Shown here piece after piece: positions 1 to 11,592 of a stretch of DNA of 64,000 nucleotides; position 1 is the stretch's first letter; the number at the start of each line of letters is the position of its first letter. Location: NCBI RefSeq assembly GCF_029227915.1, contig NC_079885.1, forward strand, positions 27,589,001 through 27,653,000, in the 5' to 3' direction. Origin of the DNA: Hydractinia symbiolongicarpus. Its lineage: Eukaryota; Cnidaria; Hydrozoa; Anthoathecata; Hydractiniidae. The notes beneath the pieces are model-generated. The model saw only the letters and a program-made list of their open reading frames with translations, made no database searches and was not told the origin of the DNA. Both the position numbers and the translations under genes were made by a program.

Positions 1-367
1 TTTCAAAAACTGCATTTCATTGAATTTCTAACGGTATCAATCTGCTTCAGTTACAACAGTTGCGTCACATACTCGTACCAACATGTATTTAGCGATAGTA
101 ATCGCATATTACTAGGTTCCATCGCTTTTAACAATGAAACGTTTGACTGTGGGACATAATTGAACTGATTTTGGACTTTGACCTTATAAATGTGATAAAT
201 GAGACAATTGGACACCAAGATATAACATTCTTCTTAATTTGACGCCGGAACTCAGCGATTGCACTGGGCGCTGTGGTAGCACTTTATTAAAAAATTAAGA
301 TAAATAAGTCATTTTTTACTGTAGGACCAATCCTAGCTGTTAGTTCGCGCTGAAGAAATAGCGACAG
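1..367 (+). repeat. Representative 367-bp monomer subtype with six-base deletion
   Basis: This unit is six bases shorter than the common type because the second half reads gacgccgg where the long type reads gacgtgattgccgg (deletion of tgattg). It also carries linked marks: agtaatcgcatatt, acaatgaaacgtttgac, gggacataattg and a gatataac. Units about 367 bp long with this deletion start near 1, 741, 3342, 4455, 6314, 11529, 13056, 14542, 34305, 36537, 38769, 39882 and 62610; the late unit near 63350 also has it. The linkage of several private marks says this is an old, separately inherited subtype rather than recurrent deletion. It is frequent in domains A, B, D and F and absent from most of C and E. 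Confidence 0.9.
81..86. other. ACATGT palindrome, once per monomer (first copy)
   Basis: The hexamer acatgt, in the context tcgtacc-aacatgtatttag, occurs once in nearly every monomer and served as the counting anchor. Of 172 places I saw five without it: acaagt (8253), acatgg (10114), gcatgt (25805), acgtgt (41068) and acatat (57842). The surrounding bases vary more (tactcg/tattcg, gtatttag/gttttt/gtcttt). Whether the conservation exceeds that of other parts of the monomer needs a column-by-column count. Confidence 0.7.
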
Positions 368-1835
368 TTTCAAAAACTACATTTCATTGACTTTTTAACG
401 GTATCAATCCGCTTCTGTTAAAACAGTTGCGTCACATATTCGTACCAACATGTATTTAGCGATATTCTTCTGATATTACTAGGTTGCATCGCTTTTAACA
501 GTGAAACGATTGACTGCGGGACTTAATTGAACTAACTTTGGACTGTGACCTGATAAATGTGATAAATGAGACAATTGGACACCAAGAAATAACATTCTTC
601 TAAATTTGACGTGATTGCCGGAACTCAGAGATTACATTGGTCGCTTTGGTGGCGCTTCATTTAAAAATTTAGATAAATAAGTCATTCTTTACTGTGGGAC
701 CAATCCTAGCCGTTATCGCGCGCTGAAGAAATAGCGACAGTTTGAAAAACTACATTTCATTGAATTTCTAACGGTATCAATCCACTTCAGTTACAACAGT
801 TGCGTCACATACTCGTACCAACATGTATTTAGCGATAGTATTCGCATATTACTAGGTTCCATAGCTTCTAACAATGAAACGTTTGACTGTGTGACATAAT
901 TGAACTAATTTTGGACTTTGACCTTATAAATGTGATAAATGAGACAATTGGACACCAAGATATAACATTCCTCTTAATTTGACGCCGGAACTCAGCGATT
1001 GCACTGGGCGCTGTGGTAGCACTTTATTAAAAAATTAAGATAAATAAGTCATTTTTTACTGTAGGACCAATCCTAGCCGTTAGTTCGGGCTGAAGAAATA
1101 GCGACAGTTTCAAAAACTACATTTCATTGACTTTTTAACGGTATCAATCCGCTTCAGTTACAACAGTTGCGTCACATATTCGCACCAACATGTATTTAGC
1201 GATATTCTTCTGATATTACTAGGTTGCATCGCTTTTAACAGTAAAACGATTGACTGCGGGACTTAATTGAACTAACTTTGTACTGTGACCTGATAAATGT
1301 GATAAATGAGACAATTGGACACCAAGAAATAACATTCTTCTAAATTTGACGTGATTGCCGGAACTCAGAGATTACATTGGTCGCTGTGGTGGCGCTTTAT
1401 TAAAAAATTAAGGTAAATAAGTCATTTTTTACTGTAGGACCAATCCTAGCCGTTAGTTCGCGCTGAAGAAATACCGACAGTTTCAAAAACTACATTTTAT
1501 TGACTTTTCAACGGTATCAATCCGCTTCAGTTACAACAGTTGCGTCACATATTCGTATCAACATGTATTTAGCGATATTCTTCCGATATTAATAGGTTGC
1601 ATCGCTTTTAACAGTGAAACGATTGACTGCGGGACTTAATTGAACTAACTTTGGACTGTGACCTGATAAATGTGATAAATGAGACAATTGGACACCAAGA
1701 AATAACATTCTTCTAAATTTGACGTGATTGCCGGAACTCAGAGATTACATTGGTCGCTGTGGTGGTGCTTCATTGAAAAATTTAGATAAATAAGTCATTC
1801 TTTACAGTGGGACCAATCCTAGCCGTTATCGCGCA
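244..1835. repeat. Seven-monomer HOR, copy 1 (pairs with 2845-4436)
   Basis: This segment aligns with 2845-4436 at a constant offset of 2601 bp, seven monomers, without an indel that I could see. It shares private marks such as the ttcgggctg variant, cgcaccaac, the agtaaaacg variant, aataccgacag and gatattaatagg. I noticed scattered substitutions between the two, for example gttaaaacag against gttacaacag near 419, tagat against tatat near 671, and atagcttcta against atcgctttta near 862. The match starts inside a monomer at gccggaac and fades after the gcgc end of a later monomer, so both breakpoints are internal to the repeat unit. Confidence 0.88.
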
Positions 1836-1853
1836 ATGAAGAAATAGCGACAG
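1481..1853 (+). repeat. Representative 373-bp satellite monomer
   Basis: This unit runs from one tttcaaaaac to the base before the next tttcacaaac and shows the common 373-bp length. It carries the gacgtgattgccgg form of the second half, that is, with the six bases missing from the 367-bp class. I counted 16 CpG dinucleotides in it by hand. It also holds a short internal direct repeat, tgataaatg twice in tandem near 1671-1688. No open reading frame of useful length exists in it. It is offered as a type copy for alignment of the rest, not as the true consensus; other subtypes differ at many positions, for example in the gtttgac/gattgac, aaatgcgg/aaatgtga and gtagtagcac/gtggtggcgc regions. Confidence 0.95.
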
Positions 1854-2844
1854 TTTCACAAACTACATTTCATTGACTTTCTAACGGTATCAATCCGCTT
1901 CAGTTTCAACAGTTGCGTCACATACGCGCATCAACATGTATTTAGCGATAGTATTCGCATATTACTAGGTTCCATCGCTTTTAACAGTGAAACGATTGAC
2001 TGCAGGACTTAATTGAACTAACTTTGGACTTTGACCTGATAAATGTGATAAATAAGCCATTTTGACTACAAGAAATAACATTCTTCTTAATTTGACATCA
2101 TTGCTGGAATTCAGTGATTACACTGGGCGCTGTGGTAGCGCTTTATTTAAAAAGTAAGATAAATAAGTCATTTTTTACTGTGGGACCAATCCTAGCCGTT
2201 ATCGCGCGCTGAAGAAATAGAGACAGTTTCACAAACTACATTTCATTGACTTTCTAACGGTGTCAATCCCTTTGAGTTACATCGGTTGCGTTACATATTC
2301 GTACCAACATGTATTTAGTGATTTTCTTCCGATATTACTAAGTTGTATCCCTTTTAACAGTGAAACGATTGACTGTGGGAATTAATTGAACTGATTCTGG
2401 ACTCTGACCTTATTAATGTGATAAATGAGCCAATTGGTCTCCAAGGAATAACATTCTTCTTAATTTACATGATTGCTGGAATTCAGCGATTACATTAGGC
2501 TCTGTGGTAACGCTTCCGTTAAAAATTTAGATAAATAAGCCATTCTTTACTGTGGGAGGAATCCTAGCCGTTATCGCGCGCTGAAGATATAGACAGTTTC
2601 AAAAACTCCATTTCATTGACTTTCTAACGGTGTCAATCCGTTTGAGTTACAACGGTTGCGTCACACATTCGTACCAACATGTATTTAGTGATTTTTTTCC
2701 GATATCACTCGGTTGTATCGCTTTTAACAGTGAAACGATTGACTGTGGGAATTAATTGAACTGATTCTGGACTCTGACCTTATTAATGTGATAAATGAGC
2801 CAATTGGTCTCCAAGGAATAACATTCTTCTTAATTTACATGACT

Positions 2845-4436
2845 GCCGGAACTCAGCGATTGCACTGGGCGCTGTGGTAGCACTTTATTAAAAAATTAAG
2901 ATAAATAAGTCATTTTTTACTGTAGGACCAATCCTAGCTGTTAGTTCGCGCTGACGAAATAGCGACAGTTTCAAAAACTACATTTCATTGACTTTTTAAC
3001 GGTATCAATCCGCTTCTGTTACAACAGTTGCGTCACATATTCGTACCAACATGTATTTAGCGATATTCTTCTGATATGACTAGGTTGCATCGCTTTTAAC
3101 AGTGAAACGATTGACTGCGGGACTTAATTGAACTAACTTTGGACTGTGACCTGATAAATGTGATAAATGAGACAATTGGACACCAAGAAATAACATTCTT
3201 CTAAATTTGACGTGATTGCCGGAACTCAGAGATTACATTGGTCGCTTTGGTGGCGCTTCATTTAAAAATTTATATAAATAAGTCATTCTTTACTGAGGGA
3301 CCAATCCTAGCCGTTATCGCGCGCTGAAGAAATAGCGACAGTTTCAAAAACTACATTTCATTGAATTTCTAACGGTATCAATCCACTTCAGTTACAACAG
3401 TTGCGTCACATACTCGTACCAACATGTATTTAGCGATAGTATTCGCATATTACTAGGTTCCATCGCTTTTAACAATGAAACGTTTGACTGTGGGACATAA
3501 TTGAACTGATTTTGGACTTTGACCTTATAAATGTGATAAATGAGACAATTGGACACCAAGATATAACATTCCTCTTAATTTGACGCCGGAACTCAGCGAT
3601 TGCACTGGGCGCTGTGGTAGCACTTTATTAAAAAATTAAGATAAATAAGTCATTTTTTACTGTAGGACCAATCTTAGCTGTTAGTTCGGGCTGAAGAAAT
3701 AGCGACAGTTTCAAAAACTACATTTCATTGACTTTTTAACGGTATCAATCCGCTTCAGTTACAACAGTTGCGTCACATATTCGCACCAACATGTATTTAG
3801 CGATATTCTTCTGATATTACTAGGTTGCATCGCTTTTAACAGTAAAACGATTGACTGCGGGACTTAATTGAACTAACTTTGGACTGTGACCTGATAAATG
3901 TGATAAATGAGACAATTGGACACCAAGAAATAACATTCTTCTAAATTTGACGTGATTGCCGGAACTTAGAGATTACATTGGTCGCTGTGGTGGCGCTTTA
4001 TTAAAAAATTAAGGTAAATAAGTCATTTTTTACTGTAGGACCAATCCTAGCCGTTAGTTCGCGCTGAAGAAATACCGACAGTTTCAAAAACTACATTTTA
4101 TTGACTTTTCAACGGTATCAATCCGCTTTAGTTACAACAGTTGCGTCACATATTCGTATCAACATGTATTTAGCGATATTCTTCCGATATTAATAGGTTG
4201 CATCGCTTTTAACAGTGAAACGATTGACTGCGGGACTTAATTGAACTAACTTTGGACTGTGACCTGATAAATGTGATAAATGAGACAATTGGACACCAAG
4301 AAATAACATTCTTCTAAATTTGACGTGATTGCCGGAACTCAGAGATTACATTGGTCGCTGTGGTGGCGCTTCATTTAAAAATTTAGATAAATAAGTCATT
4401 CTTTACTGTGGGACCAATCCTAGCCGTTATCGCGCG
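2845..4436. repeat. Seven-monomer HOR, copy 2 (pairs with 244-1835)
   Basis: Second copy of the 2601-bp HOR. Its left junction is in a hybrid monomer: upstream of 2845 the unit has the domain B form (gagccaattggtctcc, taatttacatgac), downstream it has the short-subtype sequence gccggaactcagcgattgcac. This is what an unequal exchange within a monomer leaves behind. Its right part overlaps the segment 3749-5265 that is copied almost perfectly at 61904-63420. Confidence 0.88.
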
Positions 4437-5265
4437 CTGAAGAAATAGCGACAATTTCAAAAACTGCATTTCATTGACTTTCTAACGGTATCAATCCGCT
4501 TCAGTTACAACAGTTGCGTCACATACTCGTACCAACATGTATTTAGCGATAGTAATCGCATATTACTAGGTTCCATCGCTTTTAACAATGAAACGTTTGA
4601 CTGTGGGACATAATTGAACTGATTTTGGACTTTGACCTTATAAATGTGATAAATGAGACAATTGGACACCAAGATATAACATTCTTCTTAATTTGACGCC
4701 GGAACTCAGCGATTGCACTGGGCGCTGTGGTAGCACTTTATTAAAAAATTAAGATAAATATGTCATTTTTTACTGTAGGACCAATCCTAGCTGTTAGTTC
4801 GCGCTGAAGAAATAGCGACAGTTTCAAAAACTACATTTCATTGACTTTTTAACGGTATCAATCCGCTTCTGTTACAACAGTTGCGTCACATATTCGTACC
4901 AACATGTATTTAGCGATATTCTTCTGATATTACTAGGTTGCATCGCTTTTAACAGTGAAACGATTGACTGCGGGACTTAATTAAACTAACTTTGGACTGT
5001 GATCTGATAAATGTGATAAATGAGACAATTGGACACCAAGAAATAACATTCTTCTAAATTTGACGTGATTGCCGGAACTCAGAGATTACATTGGTCGCTT
5101 TGGTGGCGCTTCATTTAAAAATTTAGATAAATAAGTCATTCTTTACTGTGGGACCAATCCTAGCCGTTATCGCGCGCTGAAGAAATAGCGACAGTTTCAA
5201 AAACTACATTTCATTGAATTTCTAACGGTATCAATCCGCTTCAGTTACAACAGTTGCGTCACATA
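3749..5265. repeat. 1517-bp segment duplicated at 61904-63420
   Basis: Line-by-line comparison with 61904-63420 (offset 58,155 bp) shows no indel and a single substitution, t at 4479 against a at 62634. The pair shares many private marks that few other monomers carry: cgcaccaac, agtaaaacg, ggaacttagag, aaggtaaataag, aataccgacag, gctttagttac, cgtatcaac, gatattaatagg, gacaatttc, aaatatgtc, cttctgttac, cttaattaaac and gtgatctg. The left edge is at tccgctt, just after a divergent ggtatcaa/ggtgttag; the right edge is at gcgtcacata, before ctcg/ttcg. Four monomer lengths are covered. Confidence 0.95.
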
Positions 5266-5909
5266 CTCGTACCAACATGTATTTAGCGATAGTATTCGCA
5301 TATTACTAGGTTCCATCGCTTTTAACAGTGAAACGATTGACTGCAGGACTTAATTGAACTAACTTTGGACTGTGACCTGATAAATGTGATAAATAAGCCA
5401 TTTTGACTACAAGAAATAACATTCTTCTTAATTTGACATCATTGCTGGAATTCAGTGATTACACTGGGCGCTGTGGTAGCGCTTTATTTAAAAAGTAAGA
5501 TAAAAAAGTCATTTTTTACTGTGGGACCCATCCTAGCCGTTATCGCGCGCTGAAGAAATAGAGACAGTTTCACAAATTACATTTCATTGACTTTCTAACG
5601 GTGTCAATCCCTTTGAGTTACAACGGTTGCGTCACATATTCGTACCAACATGTATTTAGTGATTTTCTTCCGATATTACTAAGTTGTATCCCTTTTAACA
5701 GTGAAACGATTGACTGTGGGAATTAATTGAAGTGATTCTGGACTCTGACCTTATTAATGTGATAAATGAGCCAATTGGTCTCCAAGGAATAACATTCTTC
5801 TTAATTTGACATGATTGCTGGAATTCAGCGATTACATTAGGCTCTGTGGTAACGCTTCCGTTAAAAATTTAGATAAATAAGCCATTCTTTACTGTGGGAG
5901 AAATCCTAG

Positions 5910-8235
5910 CCGTTATCGCGCGCTGAAGATATAGAGACAGTTTCAAAAACTCCATTTCATTGACTTTCTAACGGTGTCAATCCGTTTGAGTTACAACGGT
6001 TGCGTCACACATTCGTACCAACATGTATTTAGTGATTTTTTTCCGATATCACTCTGTTGTATCGCTTTCAACAGTGAAACGATAGACTGTGGCACTTACT
6101 TGAACTGACTTTGGATTTAGACCTTATAAATGTGCTAAATGAACCATTATGACTACAAGAAATAACATTCTTCTTAATTTGACATGATTGCCGGAACTCA
6201 GAGATTACATTGGTCGCTGTGGTGGCGCTTCATTTAAAAATTTAGATAAATAAGTCATTCTTTACTGTGGGACCAATCCTAGCCGCTATCGCGCGCTGAA
6301 GAAATAGCGACAGTTTCAAAAACTGCATTTCATTGAATTTCTAACGGTATCAATCCGCTTCAGTTACAACAGTTGCGTCACATACTCGTACCAACATGTA
6401 TTTAGCGATAGTAATCGCATATTACTAGGTTCCATCGCTTTTAACAATGAAACGTTTGACTGTGGGACATAATTGAACTGTTTTTGGACTTTGACCTTAT
6501 AAATGTGATAAATGAGACAATTGGACACCAAGATATAACATTCTTCTTAATTTGACGCCGGAACTCAGCGATTGCACTGGGCGCTGTGGTAGCACTTTAT
6601 TAAAAAATTAAGATAAACAAGTCATTTTTTACTGTAGGACCAATCCTAGCAGTTAGTTCGCGCTGAAGAAATAGCGACAGTTTCAAAAACTACATTTCAT
6701 TGACTTTTTAACGGTATCAATCCGCTTCAGTTACAACAGTTGCGTCACATATTCGTACCAACATGTATTTAGCGATATTCTTCTGATATTACTAGGCTCC
6801 ATCGCTTTTAACAGTGAAACGATTGACTGCGGGACTTAATTGAACTAACTTTGGACTGTGACCTGATAAATGTGATAAATGAGACAATTGGACACCAAGA
6901 AATAACATTCTTCTGAATTTGACGTGATTGCCGGAACACAGAGATTACATTGGTCGCTGTGGTGGCGCTTCATTTAAAAATTTAGATAAATAAGTCATTT
7001 TTTACTGTGGGACCAATCCTAGCCGTTATCGCGCGCTGAAGAAATAGCGACAGTTTCACAAACTACATTTCATTGACTTTCTAACGGTATCAATCCGCTT
7101 CAGTTACAACAGTTGCGTCACATACTCGTACCAACATGTATTTAGCGATAGTATTCGCATATTACTAGGCTCCATCGCTTTTAACAGTGAAACGATTGAC
7201 TGCGGGACTTAATTGAACTAACTTTGGAATGTGAACTGATAAATGTGATAAATAAGCCATTTTGACTACAAGAAATAACATTCTTCTTAATTTGACATGA
7301 TTGCTGGAATTCAGTGATTACACTGGGCGCTGTGGTAGCGCTTTATTTAAAAAGTAAGATAAATAAGTCATTTTTTACTGTGGGACCAATCCTAGCCGTT
7401 ATCGCGCGCTGAAGAAATAGAGACAGTTTCACAAACTACATTTCATTGACTTTCTAACGGTTTCAATCCCTTTGAGTTACAACGGTTGCGTCACATATTC
7501 GTACCAACATGTATTTAGTGATTTTCTTCCGATATTACTAAGTTGTATCCCTTTTAACAGTGAAACGATTGACTGTGGGAATTAATTGAACTGATTCTGG
7601 ACTCTGACCTTATAAATGTGATAAATGAGCCAATTGGTCTCCACGGAATAACATTCTTCTTAATTTGACATGATTGCTGGAATTCAGCGATTACATTAGG
7701 TTCTGTGGTAGCGCTTTATTAAGTAATTTAGATAAATAAGTCTTTTCTTACTGTGGGACCAATTCTGGCCGTTAGCACGCGCTGAATAAATAGGAACAGT
7801 TTCAAAAACTGCATCTCACTGACTTTCTAACGGTGTTACTCCGTTTGAGTTACAACAATTGGTTCACATATTCGTAGCAACATGTCTTTAGCGATATTTT
7901 TCCGATATTACTAGGTTGCAGCGCTTTTAACAGTGAAACAATTGACTGTGGGACTTAATTAAACTAACCTTGGACTGTGACCTGATAAATGTGATGAATG
8001 AGACAATTAGACTCCAAGAAATAACATTCTTCTCAAATTGACGTGATTGCCGGAACTCAGCAATTACATTGGGCGCTGTGGTGGCGCTTCATTTAAAAAC
8101 TTAGATAAATAAGTCATTCTTTACTGTGGGACCAATCCTAGCCGTTATCGCTCGCTGAAGAAGTAGCCGCAGTTTCAAAAACTACATTTCATTGACTTTC
8201 TAACGGTGTCAATCCGCTTCAGTTACAACGGTTGC
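5910..8235. repeat. Long-range duplicated block, copy 1 (pairs with 14138-16463)
   Basis: The block aligns at a constant offset of 8228 bp (22 monomers) with 14138-16463. Shared private marks include the gatatcactctg unit with gatagactgtggcac, the 367-bp unit with agtaatcgc, tagcagttagttcg, ggaatgtgaactg, the aagtaatttagat stretch near 7729 and gttagcacgcgctgaataa near 7771. Small differences exist, such as tggaccaattctgg against tggaccaatcctgg. The match ends inside the monomer starting at 8173, where copy 1 continues with a near-duplicate of its own preceding unit and copy 2 continues with a different one. Confidence 0.85.
7327..7341. other. Perfect dyad gcgct-gtggt-agcgc, recurrent in one subtype
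   Basis: A five-base inverted repeat with a five-base loop lies near position 300 of the monomer. This perfect form occurs in the gcgctgtggtagcgc subtype, mostly domain B (for example near 2131, 5469, 7327, 9936 and 11056). Other subtypes weaken it: tcgctgtggtggcgc keeps three Watson-Crick pairs and one g-t, and gcgctgtggtagcac has one mismatch. It could be a protein site or a small cruciform, or chance; nothing in the sequence decides. Confidence 0.5.
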
Positions 8236-8749
8236 GTGACATATTCGTACCAACAAGTCTTTAGCGATATTTTTCCGATATTACTAGGTTGCAGCGCTTT
8301 TAACAGTGAAACAATTGACTGTGGGACTTAATTAAACAAACCTTGGACTGTGACCTGATAAATGTGATGAATGAGACAATTAGACTCCAAGAAATAACAT
8401 TCTTCTTAATTTGACATGATTGCCGAAACTCAGCGATTACACTGGGTGCTGTGGTAGTTCTTCATTTAAAAATTAAGATAAAAAGTTCAGTTTTTACTGT
8501 GGGACCAATTCTAGACGTTATCGCGCGCTGAAGAAATCGAGACAGTTTCAAATACTACATTTCACTGACTTTCTAACGGTGTCAGTCCGTTTGAGTTACA
8601 ACGGTTGGGCCACACATTCGTACCTACATGTATTTAGCGATATTTTTCTGATATTACTAGGTTGCTTCGCTTTTAACAGTGAAACGATTGACTGTGGGAC
8701 TTAATTGAACTAACTTTGGACTGTGACCCGATGAATGTGATAAATGAGA

Positions 8750-9115
8750 CAGTTGGACTCCAAGAAATAACATTCTTCTTAATTTAACATGATTGCCGGA
8801 ACTCAGCGATTACACTCGGCCCAATGGTAACGCTTCCGTTAAAAATTTAGATAAATATGTCATTCTTTACTGTTGGACCAATCCTAGCCGTTATCGCGCG
8901 CTGAAGATATAGAGACAGTTTCAAAAACTCCATTTCATTGACTTTCTAACGGTGTCAATCCGTTTGAGTTACAACGGTTGCGTCACACATTCGTACCAAC
9001 ATGTATTTAGTGATTTTTTTCCGATATCACTCTGTTGTATCGCTTTCAACAGTGAAACGATAGACTGTGGCACTTACTTGAACTGACTTTGGATTTAAAC
9101 CTTATAAATGTGATA
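8750..9115. repeat. Continuation of duplicated block (pairs with 16605-16970)
   Basis: This stretch, with taatttaacatgattgcc, the unusual cccaatggtaacgcttcc and gatatcactctg, matches 16605-16970 at offset 7855 bp. The rare segment with ccaatggtaacg in place of the usual gctgtggtagcg occurs only in these two places as far as I saw. Copy 1 then changes at about 9115 to the common ggacaccaag form inside the same monomer, while copy 2 continues with tatgactacaag, marking another within-monomer breakpoint. Confidence 0.8.
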
Positions 9116-9639
9116 AATGAACAATTGGACACCAAGAAATAACATTCTTCTAAATTTGACGTGATTGCCGGAACTCAGAGATTACAATGGTCGCTGTGGT
9201 GGCGCTTCATTTAAAAATTTAGATAAATAAGTCATTCTTTACTGTGGGACCAATCCTAGCCGTTATCGCGCGCTGAAGAAATAGCGACAGTTTCAAAAAC
9301 TGCATTTCATTGACTTTCTAACGGTATCAATCCGCTTCAGTTACAACAGTTGCGTCACATACTCGTACCAACATGTATTTAGCGATAGTAATCGCATATT
9401 ACTAGGTTCCATCGCTTTTAACAATGAAACGTTTGACTGTGGGACATAATTGAACTGATTTTGGACTTTGACCTTATAATTGTGATAAATGAGACAATTG
9501 GACACCAAGATATAACATTCTTCTTAATTTGACGCCGGAACTCAGCGATTGCACTGGGCGCTGTGGTAGCACTTTATTAAAAAATTAAGATAAATAAGTC
9601 ATTTTTTACTGTAGGACCAATCCTAGCTGTTAGTTCGCG

Positions 9640-10470
9640 CTGAAGAAATAGCGACAGTTTCAAAAACTACATCATTTCATTGACTTTTTAACGGTATCAA
9701 TCCGCTTCAGTTACAACAGTTGCGTCACATATTCGTACCAACATGTATTTAGCGATATTCTTCTGATATTACTAGGTTGCATCGCTTTTAACAGTGAAAC
9801 GATTGACTGCGGGACTTAATTGAACTAACTTTGGACTGTGACCTGATAAATGTGATAAATAAGCCATTTTGACTACAAGAAATAACATTCTTCTTAATTT
9901 GACATCATTGCTGGAATTCAGTGATTACACTGGGCGCTGTGGTAGCGCTTTATTTAAAAAGTAAGATAAATAAGTCATTTTTTACTGTGGGACCAATCCT
10001 AGCCGTTATCGCGCGCTGAAGAAATAGAGACAGTTTCACAAACTACATTTCATTGACTTTCTAACGGTGTCAATCCCTTTGAGTTACAACGGTTGCGTCA
10101 CATATTCGTACCAACATGGATTTAGTGATTTTCTTCCGATATTACTAAGTTGTATCCCTTTTAACAGTGAAACGATTGACTGTGGCACTTACTTGAACTG
10201 ACTTTGGATTTAGACCTTATAAATGTGATAAATGAACCATTATGACTACAAGAAATAACATTCTTCTTAATTTGACATGATTGCCGGAACTCAGAGATTA
10301 CATTGGTCGCTGTGGTGGCGCTTCATTTAAAAATTTAGATAAATAAGTCATTCTTTACTGTGGGACCAATCCTAGCCGTTATCGCGCGCTGAAGAAATAG
10401 CGACAGTTTCAAAAACTGCATTTCATTGAATTTCTGACGGTATCAATCCGCTTCAGTTACAACAGTTGCG
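9640..10470. repeat. Three-monomer duplication, copy 1 (pairs with 10762-11592)
   Basis: This segment matches 10762-11592 at offset 1122 bp. The offset is three more than three 373-bp monomers because a three-base expansion (acatcatttc for acatttc) lies between the reference points; both copies carry that expansion, near 9669 and 10791. Both also carry tttctgacgg (10431 and 11553), a rare change. The match ends where copy 1 reads tcacatattcg and copy 2 reads tcacatactcg. Confidence 0.88.
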
Positions 10471-10761
10471 TCACATATTCGTACCAACATGTATTTAGCG
10501 ATATTCTTCTGATATTACTAGGCTCCATCGCTTTTAACAGTGAAACGATTGACTGCAGGACGTAATTGAACTAACTTTGGACTGTGACCTGATAAATGTG
10601 ATAAATGAGACAATTGGACACCAAGAAATAACATTCTTCTGAATTTGACGTGATTGCCGGAACTCAGAGATTACATTGGTCGCTGTGGTGGCGCTTCATT
10701 TAAAAATTTAGATAAATAAGTCATTTTTTACTGTAGGACCAATCCTAGCTGTTAGTTCGCG

Positions 10762-11592
10762 CTGAAGAAATAGCGACAGTTTCAAAAACTACATCATTTC
10801 ATTGACTTTTTAACGGTTTCAATCCGCTTCAGTTACAACAGTTGCGTCACATATTCGTACCAACATGTATTTAGCGATATTCTTCTGATATTACTAGGTT
10901 GCATCGCTTTTAACAGTGAAACGATTGACTGCGGGACTTAATTGACTTAACTTTGGACTGTGACCTGATAAATGTGATAAATAAGCCATTTTGACTACAA
11001 GAAATAACATTCTTCTTAATTTGACATCATTGCTGGAATTCAGTGATTACACTGGGCGCTGTGGTAGCGCTTTATTTAAAAAGTAAGATAAATAAGTCAT
11101 TTTTTACTGCGGGACCAATCCTAGCCGTTATCGCGCGCTGAAGAGATAGAGACAGTTTTACAAACTACATTTCATTGACTTTCTAACGGTGTCAATCCCT
11201 TTGAGTTACAACGGTTGCGTCACATATTCGTACCAACATGTATTTAGTGATTTTCTTCCGATATTACTAACTTGTATCCCTTTTAACAGTGAAACGATTG
11301 ACTGTGGCACTTACTTGAACTGACTTTGGATTTAGACCTTATAAATGTGATAAATGAACCATTATGACTACAAGAAATAACATTCTTCTTAATTTGACAT
11401 GATTGCCGGAACTCAGAGATTACATTGGTCGCTGTGGTGGCGCTTCATTTAAAAATTTAGATAAATAAGTCATTCTTTACTGTGGGACCAATCCTAGCCG
11501 TTATCGCGCGCTGAAGAAATAGCGACAGTTTCAAAAACTGCATTTCATTGAATTTCTGACGGTATCAATCCGCTTCAGTTACAACAGTTGCG
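10762..11592. repeat. Three-monomer duplication, copy 2 (pairs with 9640-10470)
   Basis: Second, directly following copy of the 1122-bp unit, with the same three-base expansion and the same tttctgacgg change. A few later substitutions are present: ggtttcaatcc near 10816, gagatagag near 11141, and cttgtatccc near 11271. It is a recent local tandem duplication inside domain B. Confidence 0.88.

Larger units (their letters stand above)
1..5567. repeat. HOR domain A: alternating 367- and 373-bp monomers
   Basis: Fifteen monomers. Short and long subtypes alternate at the start, then long ones follow, then the pattern restarts. The anchor spacing series (367, 373, 367, 373, 373 and so on) recurs seven monomers later, and the first 820 bp resemble 4455-5274, twelve monomers (4454 bp) on. 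The monomers near 2228-2968 belong to a different subtype (fragments such as tttgagttac and gagccaattggtctcc) that is the main type of domain B, so the two domains interdigitate. The boundary to domain B lies inside the monomer that starts at 5195, where the sequence switches from agtattcgc-type to gactgcaggac with aataagccattttgac. Confidence 0.85.

Noticed and set aside
1611-1634. CENP-B box-like sequence around acgattgactgcggga
   Set aside because: It contains cg, a and cggg in the right order but has aa in place of tt before the first cg and one base too many before cggg. It does not fit the nTTCGnnnnAnnCGGGn pattern, and many monomers read gtggga instead.
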